Positions 43,502-52,893 are shown, counted from the stretch's first letter. The stretch: 64,000 nucleotides of DNA from an uncultured Pseudodesulfovibrio sp. (GCF_963677845.1 NZ_OY782498.1:72001-136000), one strand, 5' to 3'. Translations and numbers: made by a program. The notes: generated by a model from the sequence alone, not told the origin.

Positions 43502-44722
43502 TTATTCGCCGTCCGTCTCGTTGACATGCAACAGATGCCCCATCTTGTCGTGTTTTGTCTTAAGATACTTTTCGTTCAGCTTGCATGCACCGACTTCGAT
43601 GGGCACTCGTTCGGTAACTTCAAGGCCATATCCTTCCAATCCTACCATTTTCTTAGGATTGTTGGTCATGAGACGCATCTTGGACACGCCGAGTGACACG
43701 AGAATTTGGGCACCGGTGCCATACTCACGCATATCCGGCGGAAAGCCGAGTTTCACGTTGGCTTCAACAGTGTCATATCCTTGATCCTGCAGGTGATACG
43801 CCTTGATCTTGTTACCAAGACCGATACCGCGTCCTTCTTGACGCATATAAACGAGCACGCCCTTGCCTTCGTTGCGGATCATGCACATGGCATCGGCCAA
43901 CTGGGGACCGCAATCGCAACGCAGGGAGCCAAACACGTCGCCGGTCAGGCACTCGGAGTGCACGCGGACCAGAGTTGGTTCGTCAGGATGGATATCACCC
44001 ATGTACAAGGCAATGTGGGTCTTGCCGTCGGCTTCGGAGTTGAAGGCAGCAGACTTGAAGTTACCCCAGCGTGTAGGCAGCTTGGCTTCGCCAACCTTGG
44101 TCACGGACTGCCCGTCAAACTTCATGCGGTAAGCAATAAGATCAGCCACGGAACAAATCTTGAGATCATGCTTCTCGGCGTAGATTTCAAGGTCTGGCAT
44201 ACGCGCCATGGAACCGTCTTCGTTCATGATTTCGCAAATCACGGCAGCGGGTTTAAACCCGGCTAGACGAGCGATGTCAGAACCGCCTTCGGTCTGACCT
44301 GCGCGCACGAGCACACCGCCATCCTTGGCGCGAAGTGGGAAAATATGTCCGGGAGTCACAATGGAGTCCGGGGATGCGCCGTCTTCGACTGCGGCCAGCA
44401 CAGTAGTGGCTCGATCAGCGGCGGAAATACCGGTGGTGACACCTTCGCGGGCCTCAATGGAGACCGTGAAATTTGTTCCGAATCCGGATTCGTTTTTCTT
44501 GGCCATGAGTTCAAGACCAAGGGCGTCAGCCATTTCATTATTCATGGGCAGGCAGATCAAACCACGACCATAGGTAGCCATGAAGTTGATCAACTCCGGT
44601 GTTACCGCTTCAGCGGCACAAACGAGATCGCCTTCATTTTCACGATCTTCGTCATCCACCATGATGACCATTTTGCCTTGGCGGATATCCTCAATGGCTT
44701 CTTCAATTTTGCACAGTGCCAT
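43502..44722 (-). CDS. ribBA: Bifunctional DHBP synthase / GTP cyclohydrolase II
   Basis: 406 aa from the ATG at 44722 (GAGGTG upstream; the frame is open to 44737). Residues 1-205 are RibB (VDDEDRENEGDLV, TPGHIFPLRAKDGG, RAGQTEGGSDIARL) and residues 206-406 are RibA with zinc ligands (CLTGDVFGSLRCDCG) and MRQEGRGIGL. It provides both starting branches of riboflavin synthesis. In its usual locus ribE would be directly upstream; here about 3.5 kb of inserted genes and repeats intervene. No FMN riboswitch was seen before it. Confidence 0.96.
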   Translation of the reverse strand: MALCKIEEAIEDIRQGKMVIMVDDEDRENEGDLVCAAEAVTPELINFMATYGRGLICLPMNNEMADALGLELMAKKNESGFGTNFTVSIEAREGVTTGISAADRATTVLAAVEDGASPDSIVTPGHIFPLRAKDGGVLVRAGQTEGGSDIARLAGFKPAAVICEIMNEDGSMARMPDLEIYAEKHDLKICSVADLIAYRMKFDGQSVTKVGEAKLPTRWGNFKSAAFNSEADGKTHIALYMGDIHPDEPTLVRVHSECLTGDVFGSLRCDCGPQLADAMCMIRNEGKGVLVYMRQEGRGIGLGNKIKAYHLQDQGYDTVEANVKLGFPPDMREYGTGAQILVSLGVSKMRLMTNNPKKMVGLEGYGLEVTERVPIEVGACKLNEKYLKTKHDKMGHLLHVNETDGE

Positions 44723-44956
44723 GTCTTCGCACCTCAATATTATTTTTTCCCAACGTCCATGCTTAGGTCATGCCTATCGCACTCCCGTCGGGGACACATT
44801 ACTTAACGTAAAAGACCACGGTGGGAAAGGGGAAAAATCTATGTTAAAAATTGTTACATATCAGACCGATGCAAAGTCGATGGACGCAAGCGAGCCTTAA
44901 CAGCGTCTGTCTGCGTCACAAAATAGTCATTAAAAGACCAATAGCAATGAGTAAAA

Positions 44957-45730
44957 TCAGACTAACGGGATTTGCCGTTCACTTTTAGGGATAAAGGAAA
45001 GAACCTGGTTTCTGCCATTCTTCTTGGCTCGATGCATAGTGTTATCGGCAGCGAGGACAAAAGCATCCCTCGTGCTCCCTTTGCAATTTTTTATCGATCG
45101 AAGATCGGCCACGCCGCAACTGATCGTTACTTTCACCTGTGGACCTTCCAAACTGATGTCGTTTACTTCCACGACCATACGGAGTTTTTCGGCCACCAAA
45201 ACAGCCTGATCCGTCGATGTCTCAGGGAGTAAAACAGCAAATTCCTCTCCACCGTATCGTGCCACGATGTCCGAGGTGCGCACATTGGCCGAGAGCAGAC
45301 GTGAGACTTCGGCCAACGCCATATCTCCAAGGGGGTGCCCAAAAGAGTCGTTAATCCTTTTGAAATGGTCTATGTCGATCATAATCATGGACAACGAATT
45401 GCCATATCTAAATGCACGGTCCACCTCTTCATCCAAACGGTCGAAAAACCAACGGCGGTTCGGCAATCCTGTCAAATCGTCGTGAGCCGAGAGCGTGGAA
45501 ATCTTGTCGTGCGCTTCTTCAATCAATCGCATGAATCGCGTGGCGCAATAGAGTGACAAGCCAAGCACCATGGCCGCAGCTAATAACGGAACAATCTGCG
45601 CATAGGGTTGATCGGGATAAAACAACACAGGGAACACAGAAAGGACCAGCAGAGCCATTGAAACACCTGCATGGAACGTAAAAATACGCCATGCCGTTTT
45701 CCTGTTCTCCATTTTATTGATCATCGTCAT
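44957..45730 (-). CDS. Membrane-bound GGDEF diguanylate cyclase
   Basis: 257 aa. Two transmembrane helices (about residues 13-33 and 41-63) precede a coiled segment and a GGDEF domain with intact active site RYGGEEFAVLLPE and DDLTGLPNRRWFFDRL. It should make cyclic-di-GMP. The RxxD inhibitory site upstream of GGEEF is not obvious. It is an insertion between ribBA and ribE and shares their strand. AAGGA precedes the ATG. Confidence 0.9.
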   Translation of the reverse strand: MTMINKMENRKTAWRIFTFHAGVSMALLVLSVFPVLFYPDQPYAQIVPLLAAAMVLGLSLYCATRFMRLIEEAHDKISTLSAHDDLTGLPNRRWFFDRLDEEVDRAFRYGNSLSMIMIDIDHFKRINDSFGHPLGDMALAEVSRLLSANVRTSDIVARYGGEEFAVLLPETSTDQAVLVAEKLRMVVEVNDISLEGPQVKVTISCGVADLRSIKNCKGSTRDAFVLAADNTMHRAKKNGRNQVLSFIPKSERQIPLV

Positions 45731-45780
45731 TGATTGATTCCTTGTGGTGGCAAGTATGAGCGCACTGTATCAACATCGAC

Positions 45781-45835
45781 AAAAAAAGAAAGACCGCCGT
45801 TCTGACACAAAAAGGAATCAGAACAGCGGCGGTAT
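45781..45835 (-). terminator. Terminator after the glycosyltransferase gene
   Basis: On the minus strand ACCGCCG(C)TGTTCTGA pairs with TCAGAAC(G)GCGGT and is followed by a T-rich run. Confidence 0.82.
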
Positions 45836-45861
45836 TAAAACCTTTTTCCATCTATGGGACA

Positions 45862-46593
45862 TCATGCCAAGGCAAGCCCCCCAACAAGGGGACGTTCAAG
45901 TTCACTAATGCTGACATCTCGTTCGGCAGCCAGTCTATCAAGCAATCCCATTTGTCGTCTTGAGAGCGCGCTGCAATCAAGACTCCGACCAGCGTCATAA
46001 ACTCCGACCACTTCTTCAATAACGGTGACACTGTGGGCACGGCGGTGCCAATGAAGAATGTTGAGATAGTCGGCTTCATACTTGCCCCGATACTTCCACC
46101 CACCGCACCTATCCACCACCAACCGGCGTGACAGACACAAGCACAGCGGATCGATATTGCCAGGACGAATCATGGAGCCGGAATCGAACACCGGCAAAAA
46201 CGGCTGGTCAAAGGCAAGCTGCGTGTCGATGCGACCGATAACCATCTCGGCATCGAAATGTTTAATATATTGACTCAGGGCATATGGCTTGATGACATTG
46301 TCATCATCCAGAAAAAGTATTTTTTCCCCGGAAGCCACCTTAAGCAGCATATCGCGGATGCCGTTGCCCCAGTCATTGTCTCTGGGCAAATTGAAAGCTC
46401 TGACCACATAGTCCGCCGTGGGAATTTTCCCTTTAACGCCGTCAAAGCCTATAAGAATTTCGATCTGCCCTTTCTCCAATCCAGCGAACCGGGCCGCCTC
46501 ATCCACGGATGAAACCGCTTTTTGCAAAGCCTTGGGCCTGTTGCCGGTGGAGGGAATAATCACCGAAAAAAGTATATCGCCGTCCCTGGCCAT
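45862..46593 (-). CDS. Family-2 glycosyltransferase
   Basis: 243 aa, single GT-A domain: FSVIIPSTGNRPKALQKAV at the N-terminus, FLDDDNVIKP as the DXD metal/nucleotide-sugar motif, and a conserved CLCLSRRLVVDRCGGW acceptor-side region. I start it at the ATG at 46593 because GGAGGGAG lies seven bases upstream. It has no membrane segment. The acceptor is unknown. It has its own terminator and sits just inside the right inverted-repeat arm. Confidence 0.87.
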   Translation of the reverse strand: MARDGDILFSVIIPSTGNRPKALQKAVSSVDEAARFAGLEKGQIEILIGFDGVKGKIPTADYVVRAFNLPRDNDWGNGIRDMLLKVASGEKILFLDDDNVIKPYALSQYIKHFDAEMVIGRIDTQLAFDQPFLPVFDSGSMIRPGNIDPLCLCLSRRLVVDRCGGWKYRGKYEADYLNILHWHRRAHSVTVIEEVVGVYDAGRSLDCSALSRRQMGLLDRLAAERDVSISELERPLVGGLALA

Positions 46594-46826
46594 ATCCAAT
46601 CTCCCTCCCCGCGTCCCTGCGGGTTTGAAGGGTCTCCCAACCCCTACATTTGTCTCCCGAAGCGCCGGATATAATCCGACGTTTCATGAAACTTATCGGT
46701 GAAGTTTAAACAATCTTTAGGGGTAAGTGAAAATTTTGCTTCAAGTAGCAGGTCCGAAGAAAGAAGGGAAAGCAAGCCGTGTTCCGCAACGGCTACGAAA
46801 GGGAAAAGGATATCTTTTTTGGAGGG

Positions 46827-47613
46827 GGCGTTGCGTGCTTTCGCAGTGAAGATGCAAACGGTATTTTTACAAAGGTTTCGCCTTTACGGCGACCTTTTTT
46901 TTTGAGGCGAAAAAAAGGAGGCAAAAAACGCCTTTTTCGTTGTGCGCCTGATAGCGGACCCAAGAGCCTGTACGCGGCTTCATTGCCCGACAGAATTGTC
47001 TGTTGCACAGACTCGGTCGGGCTACGTTACGCCGCGCGGGACAGGCTCTAAGGCCCGCTATCAATTGTTCGTCGATGTAAGAGATTTTTGGGTGTAGGTG
47101 TTCATCTTAGATTCTAAGTTCTTCGATATCACACATATTTTTGAATCTCCATGTCATCGTGACCAATTTATTTTTCATCATAAGTATTCGCTTTTGATTC
47201 CAAGCTCTTCGTTATCCATAAAGGGCCTTGGGGTGCTCCAGCACCCCAACACCGCTCTCCCTCCGAAGCCAATTTCTTCCCCTCCCAACCAGACGAAGAC
47301 GGGAACCAGCCCTTGATTGGCGGCTTAGAAGCTGACCAATCGAAGGAGGCGGCTCTGATAAGGGAATTAGATAATTTATCTTAAACTGAGGGATAAAGGG
47401 AGAGGCAGGGCTTATGCTTTTAATCGGGTGGAGCCGACTCGATTGGATCAGATTCTTGCCGCAAATCATGGGGGCGGCCAAACTAGCGCAAGCGACCTTT
47501 TTTGCTCCTTTTTTGGGCGCTGCCAAAAAAGGAGGCCCGCCCGGCAGGGCATGGAAAACGTTGGGTGCTTCAGCACCCAACAATGACTTTCGCCGAAGGC
47601 GCATCTTCAAAGA
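46827..47613. repeat. Right arm of the large inverted repeat
   Basis: Inverse, almost identical copy of 38158-38944, including the P3 palindrome (46949-47063) and both short hairpins (47228-47250, 47560-47581). The main difference is in an A/T homopolymer region near 46890. The gap between the glycosyltransferase gene and this arm (46594-46826) has no gene that I can support. Confidence 0.93.
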
Positions 47614-47677
47614 AAAAGGCCGCATAAAAGCGGCCCTTCCTTATTTCTTATTTCCCGTCGGGGTTTAAACCCCGACT
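47614..47677 (-). terminator. Tandem hairpins after the isochorismatase-type gene
   Basis: GTCGGGG-TTTA-AACCCCGAC-type stem (47657-47676), followed on the minus strand by GGGCCGC/GCGGCC with T5 (47613-47636). Confidence 0.78.
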
Positions 47678-47684
47678 GCTTTAA

Positions 47685-48224
47685 TTATTCATCGAAGCAA
47701 AAATCCCTCGCCATAACAACCCTACAAAACCGCCTGTTCAAGGTCTGATTATGATGACCCACAATCTGTTCCCCCGTGAGTACTCCATTGTCGTATGAAG
47801 TATGCGCATCGCCGATCAAAACATTTTTATAACCATGGGCCAAAGCACTTCGAATAGTGGTATCCACACAACATTCAGTCTGAAGCCCACAGAAGACAAG
47901 TCTTTTGGCCCCGAGACTTTTGAGGTTGGCATCAAAATCAGTTTTCCAGAATGCGTCATAAGAGGATTTGAAGGAAACGAGGTCGCCATTCTGCGGGGCT
48001 ATTTCAGATTTGAACAACCAGTTGTGGGAGTCCTTTTCAAATTCAGATCCCGCCTCTTCGGTGGTGTGCTGAATGTAGTGTACTGGAATATTGCTTTTAC
48101 GGGCCGAAGTAATAAGGCTTTCAATGGTTTTGAGAACGCGGTCGCCTTCAAAGGGGATTTCGCCGGGGGTCTCAAACATGATGTTCTGAACATCTATGAC
48201 AACGAGAACGGTCTGGTTGGCCAT
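47685..48224 (-). CDS. Isochorismatase-family cysteine hydrolase
   Basis: 179 aa from the ATG at 48224 (GGAG upstream). The catalytic triad is seen: Asp in VLVVIDVQNIMF, Lys in SFKSSYDAFW, and Cys in GLQTECCVDTTIRSALA. The family hydrolyses isochorismate, nicotinamide and related amides; the segment HTSYDNGVLTGEQIVGHHN fits the amidase-like side. It lies between ribE and the right inverted-repeat arm and has its own terminator. Confidence 0.88.
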   Translation of the reverse strand: MANQTVLVVIDVQNIMFETPGEIPFEGDRVLKTIESLITSARKSNIPVHYIQHTTEEAGSEFEKDSHNWLFKSEIAPQNGDLVSFKSSYDAFWKTDFDANLKSLGAKRLVFCGLQTECCVDTTIRSALAHGYKNVLIGDAHTSYDNGVLTGEQIVGHHNQTLNRRFCRVVMARDFCFDE

Positions 48225-48256
48225 CAATTCTGCTCCTGATGTAAGGTATTCGTATC

Positions 48257-48284
48257 AAAAAAGGCACGCTTTGCAGCGTGCCTT
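48257..48284 (-). terminator. Terminator after ribE
   Basis: AAGGCACGCTGCAAAGCGTG-type stem followed by T6 on the minus strand, nine bases beyond the ribE stop. Confidence 0.9.
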
Positions 48285-48293
48285 GTGTATTTA

Positions 48294-48953
48294 TTAAAAT
48301 CCGTGTTCCCGAAGATAATCCATGGTGATGCCGGGCTTGGTTTCGCCTGCCCCTTTGTCCCCGACCCATGGAGTTACCATGCGCTCGACATATTTGCCGA
48401 TGATGTCGGTTTCCATGTTGACCGTTGTGCCGGGGGACCAACCTCCGATGGTTGTCACCTTTTGGGTCTCGGGAATGATGTTTACTTCAAGCCACGTAGG
48501 AGCGCAGTCGTTGACGGTGAGACTGATACCATCCAATGTAATAGAGCCTTTGGGGATGACGTATTTGCCGTGCACGGCATCAAAAGCGAGGCGGTAGATT
48601 TTTGATTCACCGGAAGGACGAATCTCGGCGACCTCAGCCATGCAGTCCACATGGCCGGACACGATGTGCCCGCCAAAACGATCTCCCATAGCCATGGCGC
48701 GTTCAAGATTGACGGAGGATCCCATGCGCAATGTACCAAGGCTGGTGACAGAGGTGGTTTCTTTGGAAGCGTAGCAGGTGAACCAACCATCGCCAAAAGT
48801 TTCCACGGTCAGGCAGACGCCGTTTACCGCAATGGATTCACCCAGTTCGATGTCGTTGAGATCAAATAACGCCTTAATGCGGAATCGCGTTTCAGCTCCC
48901 CGATTCTCGGCGGCTTCGATACGCCCCATACCCATGACCAGTCCTGTGAACAT
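48294..48953 (-). CDS. ribE: Riboflavin synthase alpha chain
   Basis: 219 aa from the family-typical start MFTGLV (ATG 48953, GAGG upstream). Two lumazine-binding repeats of about 97 residues are present (GESIAVNGVCLTVE and GSITLDGISLTVND as paired motifs; VSGHVD in the first). It dismutates two lumazines into riboflavin. It has its own terminator, so the riboflavin genes are now in at least three transcription units. Confidence 0.95.
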   Translation of the reverse strand: MFTGLVMGMGRIEAAENRGAETRFRIKALFDLNDIELGESIAVNGVCLTVETFGDGWFTCYASKETTSVTSLGTLRMGSSVNLERAMAMGDRFGGHIVSGHVDCMAEVAEIRPSGESKIYRLAFDAVHGKYVIPKGSITLDGISLTVNDCAPTWLEVNIIPETQKVTTIGGWSPGTTVNMETDIIGKYVERMVTPWVGDKGAGETKPGITMDYLREHGF

Positions 48954-49015
48954 AATAATCCTCGCTGTTGTCTGGCGCTCTTGTATCAGGGTGCGGAGCG
49001 GGTGTAAATCCGGGA

Positions 49016-49777
49016 TCAATGAAGATAACGACGGACGAGATCCTTATAAACAGAGGAACTGCGTACCCGGTCAATAGCTTTTTGAAACCGATCAACCAGC
49101 GTGTCAGGAACGTCTTTGCTGAAGGCGTAATAGGATCGCATTTCAGAAATTTTCCACACGGCTTTGAAGTTGTCTGGGGCGAGGCCCATCTCACGAATAG
49201 TCTTGTCGAAAGTCCGCGCTTCCAACGAAATGAGATCGACTCTTGATGATGCAAGCATATCAATGCAGGCCTGTACGGATTTGAGAGACTTGATGCGGAC
49301 TATGTGACTTTTTTTTGCGAGTAGCCCTTCCGAAGCATAGCCTTTGACAATGCCAACGGATAGTCCTTGAGCATCTGTGAAAGACTGTAAGGTGATGGGA
49401 GAGTCTGCCTTTGCATAAAAGAAAGTTGTGGAGAGGGCGATCGGCCCGGCCCATTTGAAAAGTTTTTCTCGTTCTGGTGTTCTGAGCATGGAAAAAAGGA
49501 CAATGTTTTTTTCGGATTCAAGCATTTCGTAAGCACGAGTCCAGGGAAGGAAATGAAGAGGCTGTGGTGTGATGTTTATTTCCTTCCATATTACTTTCAG
49601 GAGGTCGACGGCCAATCCTGTCTGATGATTATTATCCGTATAGTTATATGGTTTGAACTCTTCAGTCAGGTATGCGAGGCGAGTTGCCGGATCAGGTGTT
49701 GACTGCGCATGACTTGTGACCACCTGAAGGCAAACGAGGATGATGAACACAACCACATGTCGAAGTATGTTGAGCAT
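49016..49777 (-). CDS. Periplasmic family-3 solute-binding protein
   Basis: 253 aa. The signal peptide (residues 1-25, cleavage near SHAQS) leads into an SBP_bac_3 fold: LAYLTEEFKPYNYTDNNHQTG, GLAVDLLKVIW, VGIVKGYASE. No transporter genes are adjacent. Orphan proteins of this type often serve as stand-alone sensors or scavengers, but nothing here shows which. It is inserted between ribE and ribD. Confidence 0.85.
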   Translation of the reverse strand: MLNILRHVVVFIILVCLQVVTSHAQSTPDPATRLAYLTEEFKPYNYTDNNHQTGLAVDLLKVIWKEINITPQPLHFLPWTRAYEMLESEKNIVLFSMLRTPEREKLFKWAGPIALSTTFFYAKADSPITLQSFTDAQGLSVGIVKGYASEGLLAKKSHIVRIKSLKSVQACIDMLASSRVDLISLEARTFDKTIREMGLAPDNFKAVWKISEMRSYYAFSKDVPDTLVDRFQKAIDRVRSSSVYKDLVRRYLH

Positions 49778-49826
49778 ACCTTTTCTTTACGATGTGTGCG
49801 GGGGTGTGACAAGGGGGTTATAATTT

Positions 49827-50480
49827 TTAGTTATCTTGTGAAGGGTAGGAAAGCGGTACATCCGGGTCTTTGAAAAGGTATATGGAGGTCATGTCGATCA
49901 GAGCATTATATAGGCGGTTTTGTTCAACGTGGGGCCTACCGGTGGCTACCGAGTGCATGGTCTCTTCGAACGCGTTGGCGACCACCTGAGCTGCCGCCTC
50001 CATGTCGGTGATGCGGAGGCGGTCGCTCATGGTTTCGAAAAATTGACTCAGCTTCGTGGTTGCGTCGTTGAATTCGGTTGCAGCATATTCCTGAAAGTCT
50101 TCATCAATGTACTGCATGGAAAGCATAACCCTTAAAAGTTCTGGGGAATGATGATGTGCTTCGTGTCCCATCTTGACGATGTGACTGATCACTTCCCTGC
50201 CCGTAGCTCCCTCCTTAATCTTGCGGGTGAGCGTCTTGAATATGGACTGGTCGATTTCGATCAGATGCTGGTTGATTATTTCAAACAGAATTGCTTTTTT
50301 ATCAGTGAAATAGGCGTAAAAAGTTCCAACAGAAACACCTGCTCCTTTGGCAATTCCCTTGGCATTTGTGCCATGGAACCCCTTTGCGCCGAATTCTGCC
50401 ATGGCCGCATCCATAAGCCGTTTTTTCTTTTCGATACTTCGGGTCTGCTGAGGAACCCTGATAGAGTTTTGTTCGTTCAT
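49827..50480 (-). CDS. TetR-family transcriptional regulator
   Basis: 217 aa from the ATG at 50480 (CGGAG upstream; the frame extends to 50525). The helix-turn-helix KRLMDAAMAEFGAKGFHGTN-like region with GVSVGTFYAYFTDKKAIL is canonical. The C-terminal ligand domain is unassigned. It is downstream of the methyltransferase gene on the same strand, and a palindrome before that gene (51160-51175) is its likely operator, giving an autoregulated pair. Confidence 0.9.
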   Translation of the reverse strand: MNEQNSIRVPQQTRSIEKKKRLMDAAMAEFGAKGFHGTNAKGIAKGAGVSVGTFYAYFTDKKAILFEIINQHLIEIDQSIFKTLTRKIKEGATGREVISHIVKMGHEAHHHSPELLRVMLSMQYIDEDFQEYAATEFNDATTKLSQFFETMSDRLRITDMEAAAQVVANAFEETMHSVATGRPHVEQNRLYNALIDMTSIYLFKDPDVPLSYPSQDN

Positions 50481-50521
50481 TGTTTGCTCCGAGGCGAAAG
50501 TACCCTGCAAGAGGTTCGGTA

Positions 50522-51091
50522 TCAACCCTTTCTGAGGACGACGGCGTGACTGAAAAATATGGACGGCAGACTGTCCAGTTCAAATCCCGCCTTGATGGCA
50601 GCAGCGACTTCTTCACGATAGTTGTTGGGAGAGACGTGAAATTTCGGTTCGACAAAAAGCATGTGCCCATTGCGTTTGATGCATTGCGCCATGCGGTGAA
50701 AGTAGATGTCGATATCAGGAACTTCGTGCGCCATGTATGCAGAAAGGACGAAGTCCGCTTTTGGGAGCACTCCGATGTCATTTGCATCGCATTTCCACGT
50801 TTCCACTCGTCTGTGTAAGCCTGCTCGTTCTACCTTTTCCTCCAGCTTGGCTAATGCTTCAGCCTGAAGGTCCACAGCAATGACCTTGCCAGTTTCTCCT
50901 ACCATGCGTGCTAACGCCATGGTGAAAAAGCCGACCCCGCATCCTGTGTCAATAACCGTCATGCCCGGGGTAACCATATGGCCGAACATTTTTTTGGGTG
51001 GCTGGGCGAGTCCCCGTATCGGATTGTCCAAGGTCCATTGATTGCGCCATGACATGACGTGGTTGCCTTGTTCTCTATATGCGTAGTTCAT
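50522..51091 (-). CDS. Class-I SAM-dependent methyltransferase
   Basis: 189 aa. Motif I VIDTGCGVGFFTMALAR, motif II VIAVDLQ, the acidic WKCDANDIG, and motif IV-like FVLSAYMAHEVPD are present. Substrate unknown. It is the first gene of a unit with the TetR gene, under the palindromic operator upstream. Confidence 0.88.
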   Translation of the reverse strand: MNYAYREQGNHVMSWRNQWTLDNPIRGLAQPPKKMFGHMVTPGMTVIDTGCGVGFFTMALARMVGETGKVIAVDLQAEALAKLEEKVERAGLHRRVETWKCDANDIGVLPKADFVLSAYMAHEVPDIDIYFHRMAQCIKRNGHMLFVEPKFHVSPNNYREEVAAAIKAGFELDSLPSIFFSHAVVLRKG

Positions 51092-51159
51092 GAATGCCTC
51101 CTTGGCGTTTGTTCATAAAATACAAATATGAGGTCGGGTTCATATTGTCAATATAAAAA

Positions 51160-51175
51160 ATGAACCTTAGTTCAT
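51160..51175. promoter_or_regulatory. Palindromic operator, probably for the TetR regulator
   Basis: ATGAAC-CTTA-GTTCAT is a perfect six-base dyad about 70 bases before the methyltransferase start. GGTTCATATTGTCAATATAA nearby (51137-51156) supplies a second half-site. Form and position fit TetR control. Confidence 0.6.
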
Positions 51176-51192
51176 GTTTCTATACTGAAAGA

Positions 51193-52329
51193 TTATTTTG
51201 TCCGTAAAGTCAACATGATATCCGATCCTGTTGTTTCCGTTTTGATGATACGGAAGTCTACTGAATCAGCCATGGAGATGGATTTGCGGCCAGAGTAAGC
51301 CGCTGGAGCGGTGTTGTCGCCAAGTATGCGAGGGGTCACGAAATGGACGAGTTCATCGGCTAGTCCCTGTTGGATGAGGGCCATGGAAAATCTTCCACCA
51401 CCTTCGCACAGGGTGTAATGACATCCTTTTTCGTAGCGGAGTCGTTCGAATCCGCAGGAGAGAGCCAGGCCTCCAGGGTGTCCCGGCAGGGGCCAGACCG
51501 AGGTGCCTCGGCTTCGCAGACGGTCAGCGGCTTCACTGTGGGCGGCTGTTTCGGTGGTCATGAAAATAGCACGTTCTGGACGTTTCCGAAGCAGGGTGTG
51601 TGCCGCCGGATCTTCAGGGAGTCGTGACGTGACGACTACGCCAAAGGGTTGGATAAAATCTGGTGGTAATTGTTCCGAGCGACAGTTCAGACTCGGGTTA
51701 TCGGCGTAGAATGTGGTTCCTCCGACGACGACGGCTCCGACCATGCCACGCAGATCGTGGACACGGGCAAAAGACTCCGGGCTGGAAACCGGTTCAGGTT
51801 TTTTTGCGCTGGATGCGATTTTCCCGTCCAGCGTCGCAGCCATTTTAATGATGTTGAATGGGGAATGCGAGTCCTGCCAGAGCAAAAAGTCGGCAATGAG
51901 GTCTTTGCATTGCTGCTCAAGGACACCCACCACGATTTCGATACCGTGACTTTGCAGTTTTTCCACGCCGCCAGCGGCAACGGGGTTGGGGTCACGAGTG
52001 CCGATAACGACTTTGGTGATGCCTGCTTCAATGATGGCTTCGGTGCAGGGAGGGGTCTTGCCGTGGTGGTTGCATGGCTCAAGGGTGACGAACATGGTCA
52101 GCCCTGTTGGATCGACGCCTTTTTTACTGGCATGGGCCAGACATTCCCGTTCCGCATGAAGTTGGCCGTATCGAGTATGCCACCCTCGGGCGACGATTTG
52201 GTCGCCGTCCACGAGGACCGCTCCGACGCAGGGATTGGGCGCAGTGGTGCCGCGTCCTTGATAGGCCAGGTCTATGGCCTCGGCCATGAATTGCTCGTCT
52301 TTAGATGAATTCGCCTTCCATGAACACAT
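51193..52329 (-). CDS. ribD: Bifunctional pyrimidine deaminase/reductase RibD
   Basis: 378 aa. The deaminase half (1-150) has HAERECLAH and [18 protein letters not shown] zinc motifs. The reductase half has [25 protein letters not shown] and a C-terminal glycine-rich [12 protein letters not shown]. It performs two consecutive steps of riboflavin synthesis. The ATG at 52329 (TGGAGTGA upstream) overlaps the dCMP deaminase gene by 29 bases. Confidence 0.95.
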   Translation of the reverse strand: MCSWKANSSKDEQFMAEAIDLAYQGRGTTAPNPCVGAVLVDGDQIVARGWHTRYGQLHAERECLAHASKKGVDPTGLTMFVTLEPCNHHGKTPPCTEAIIEAGITKVVIGTRDPNPVAAGGVEKLQSHGIEIVVGVLEQQCKDLIADFLLWQDSHSPFNIIKMAATLDGKIASSAKKPEPVSSPESFARVHDLRGMVGAVVVGGTTFYADNPSLNCRSEQLPPDFIQPFGVVVTSRLPEDPAAHTLLRKRPERAIFMTTETAAHSEAADRLRSRGTSVWPLPGHPGGLALSCGFERLRYEKGCHYTLCEGGGRFSMALIQQGLADELVHFVTPRILGDNTAPAAYSGRKSISMADSVDFRIIKTETTGSDIMLTLRTK

Positions 52330-52759
52330 AGTTCACTCCAGCCTCGGCGAGCATCTCTTCGGACAACTCGTCAGGGTAGTTTTCGGAAAAATAGATGTTT
52401 TTCACTTCGCAATTGATGAGCATCTTGGTGCACAGGATGCACGGCTTGGTAGTGCAGTAAATGTCGCATCCTTTAAGGTCCAGATTGTGCGTGGCTGCCT
52501 GAATGATGACGTTTTGTTCGGCGTGGAGCCCCCGGCACAGCTCGTGGCGTTCGCCAGACGGAATGTTAAGCTTGTCGCGAAGACATCCGACTTCTTCACA
52601 ATGGGCTATATTGGTGGGAACACCGTTGTAACCGGTGGCAAGGATGCGTTTGTCGCGTACGGCAATGGCACCCACTGCGCGGCGGGTGCATGTGGAGCGC
52701 TGGGCCACCAAATGGGCAATGCGCATGAAGTATTCAGGCCAGGGCAATCTGTTCGACAT
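52301..52759 (-). CDS. comEB: Deoxycytidylate deaminase
   Basis: 152 aa from the ATG at 52759 (GAGGAG six bases upstream). Zinc-dependent deaminase motifs [11 protein letters not shown] and [12 protein letters not shown], with the dCMP deaminase-type extra Cys/His segment HCEEVGC. It makes dUMP for thymidylate. It is the first gene of the riboflavin run and overlaps ribD. Confidence 0.93.
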   Translation of the reverse strand: MSNRLPWPEYFMRIAHLVAQRSTCTRRAVGAIAVRDKRILATGYNGVPTNIAHCEEVGCLRDKLNIPSGERHELCRGLHAEQNVIIQAATHNLDLKGCDIYCTTKPCILCTKMLINCEVKNIYFSENYPDELSEEMLAEAGVNYVFMEGEFI

Positions 52760-52893
52760 GGAAGCTCCTCGAACGGTCAAGATGTGGAAACCGGTTTGAT
52801 TTATCTATCATTTCTTACAAGGAAAGGAAACGGTGCAAATGGCTATACCCATGCTCCGTGACAGCGATTATTGAAGGTCATACAGTCATTGTT

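Noticed and set aside
44723-44956. FMN riboswitch before ribBA
   Set aside because: The RFN consensus blocks (AGGGCAGGGTGAAATTCCC-like) are not found here or before the dCMP deaminase gene.
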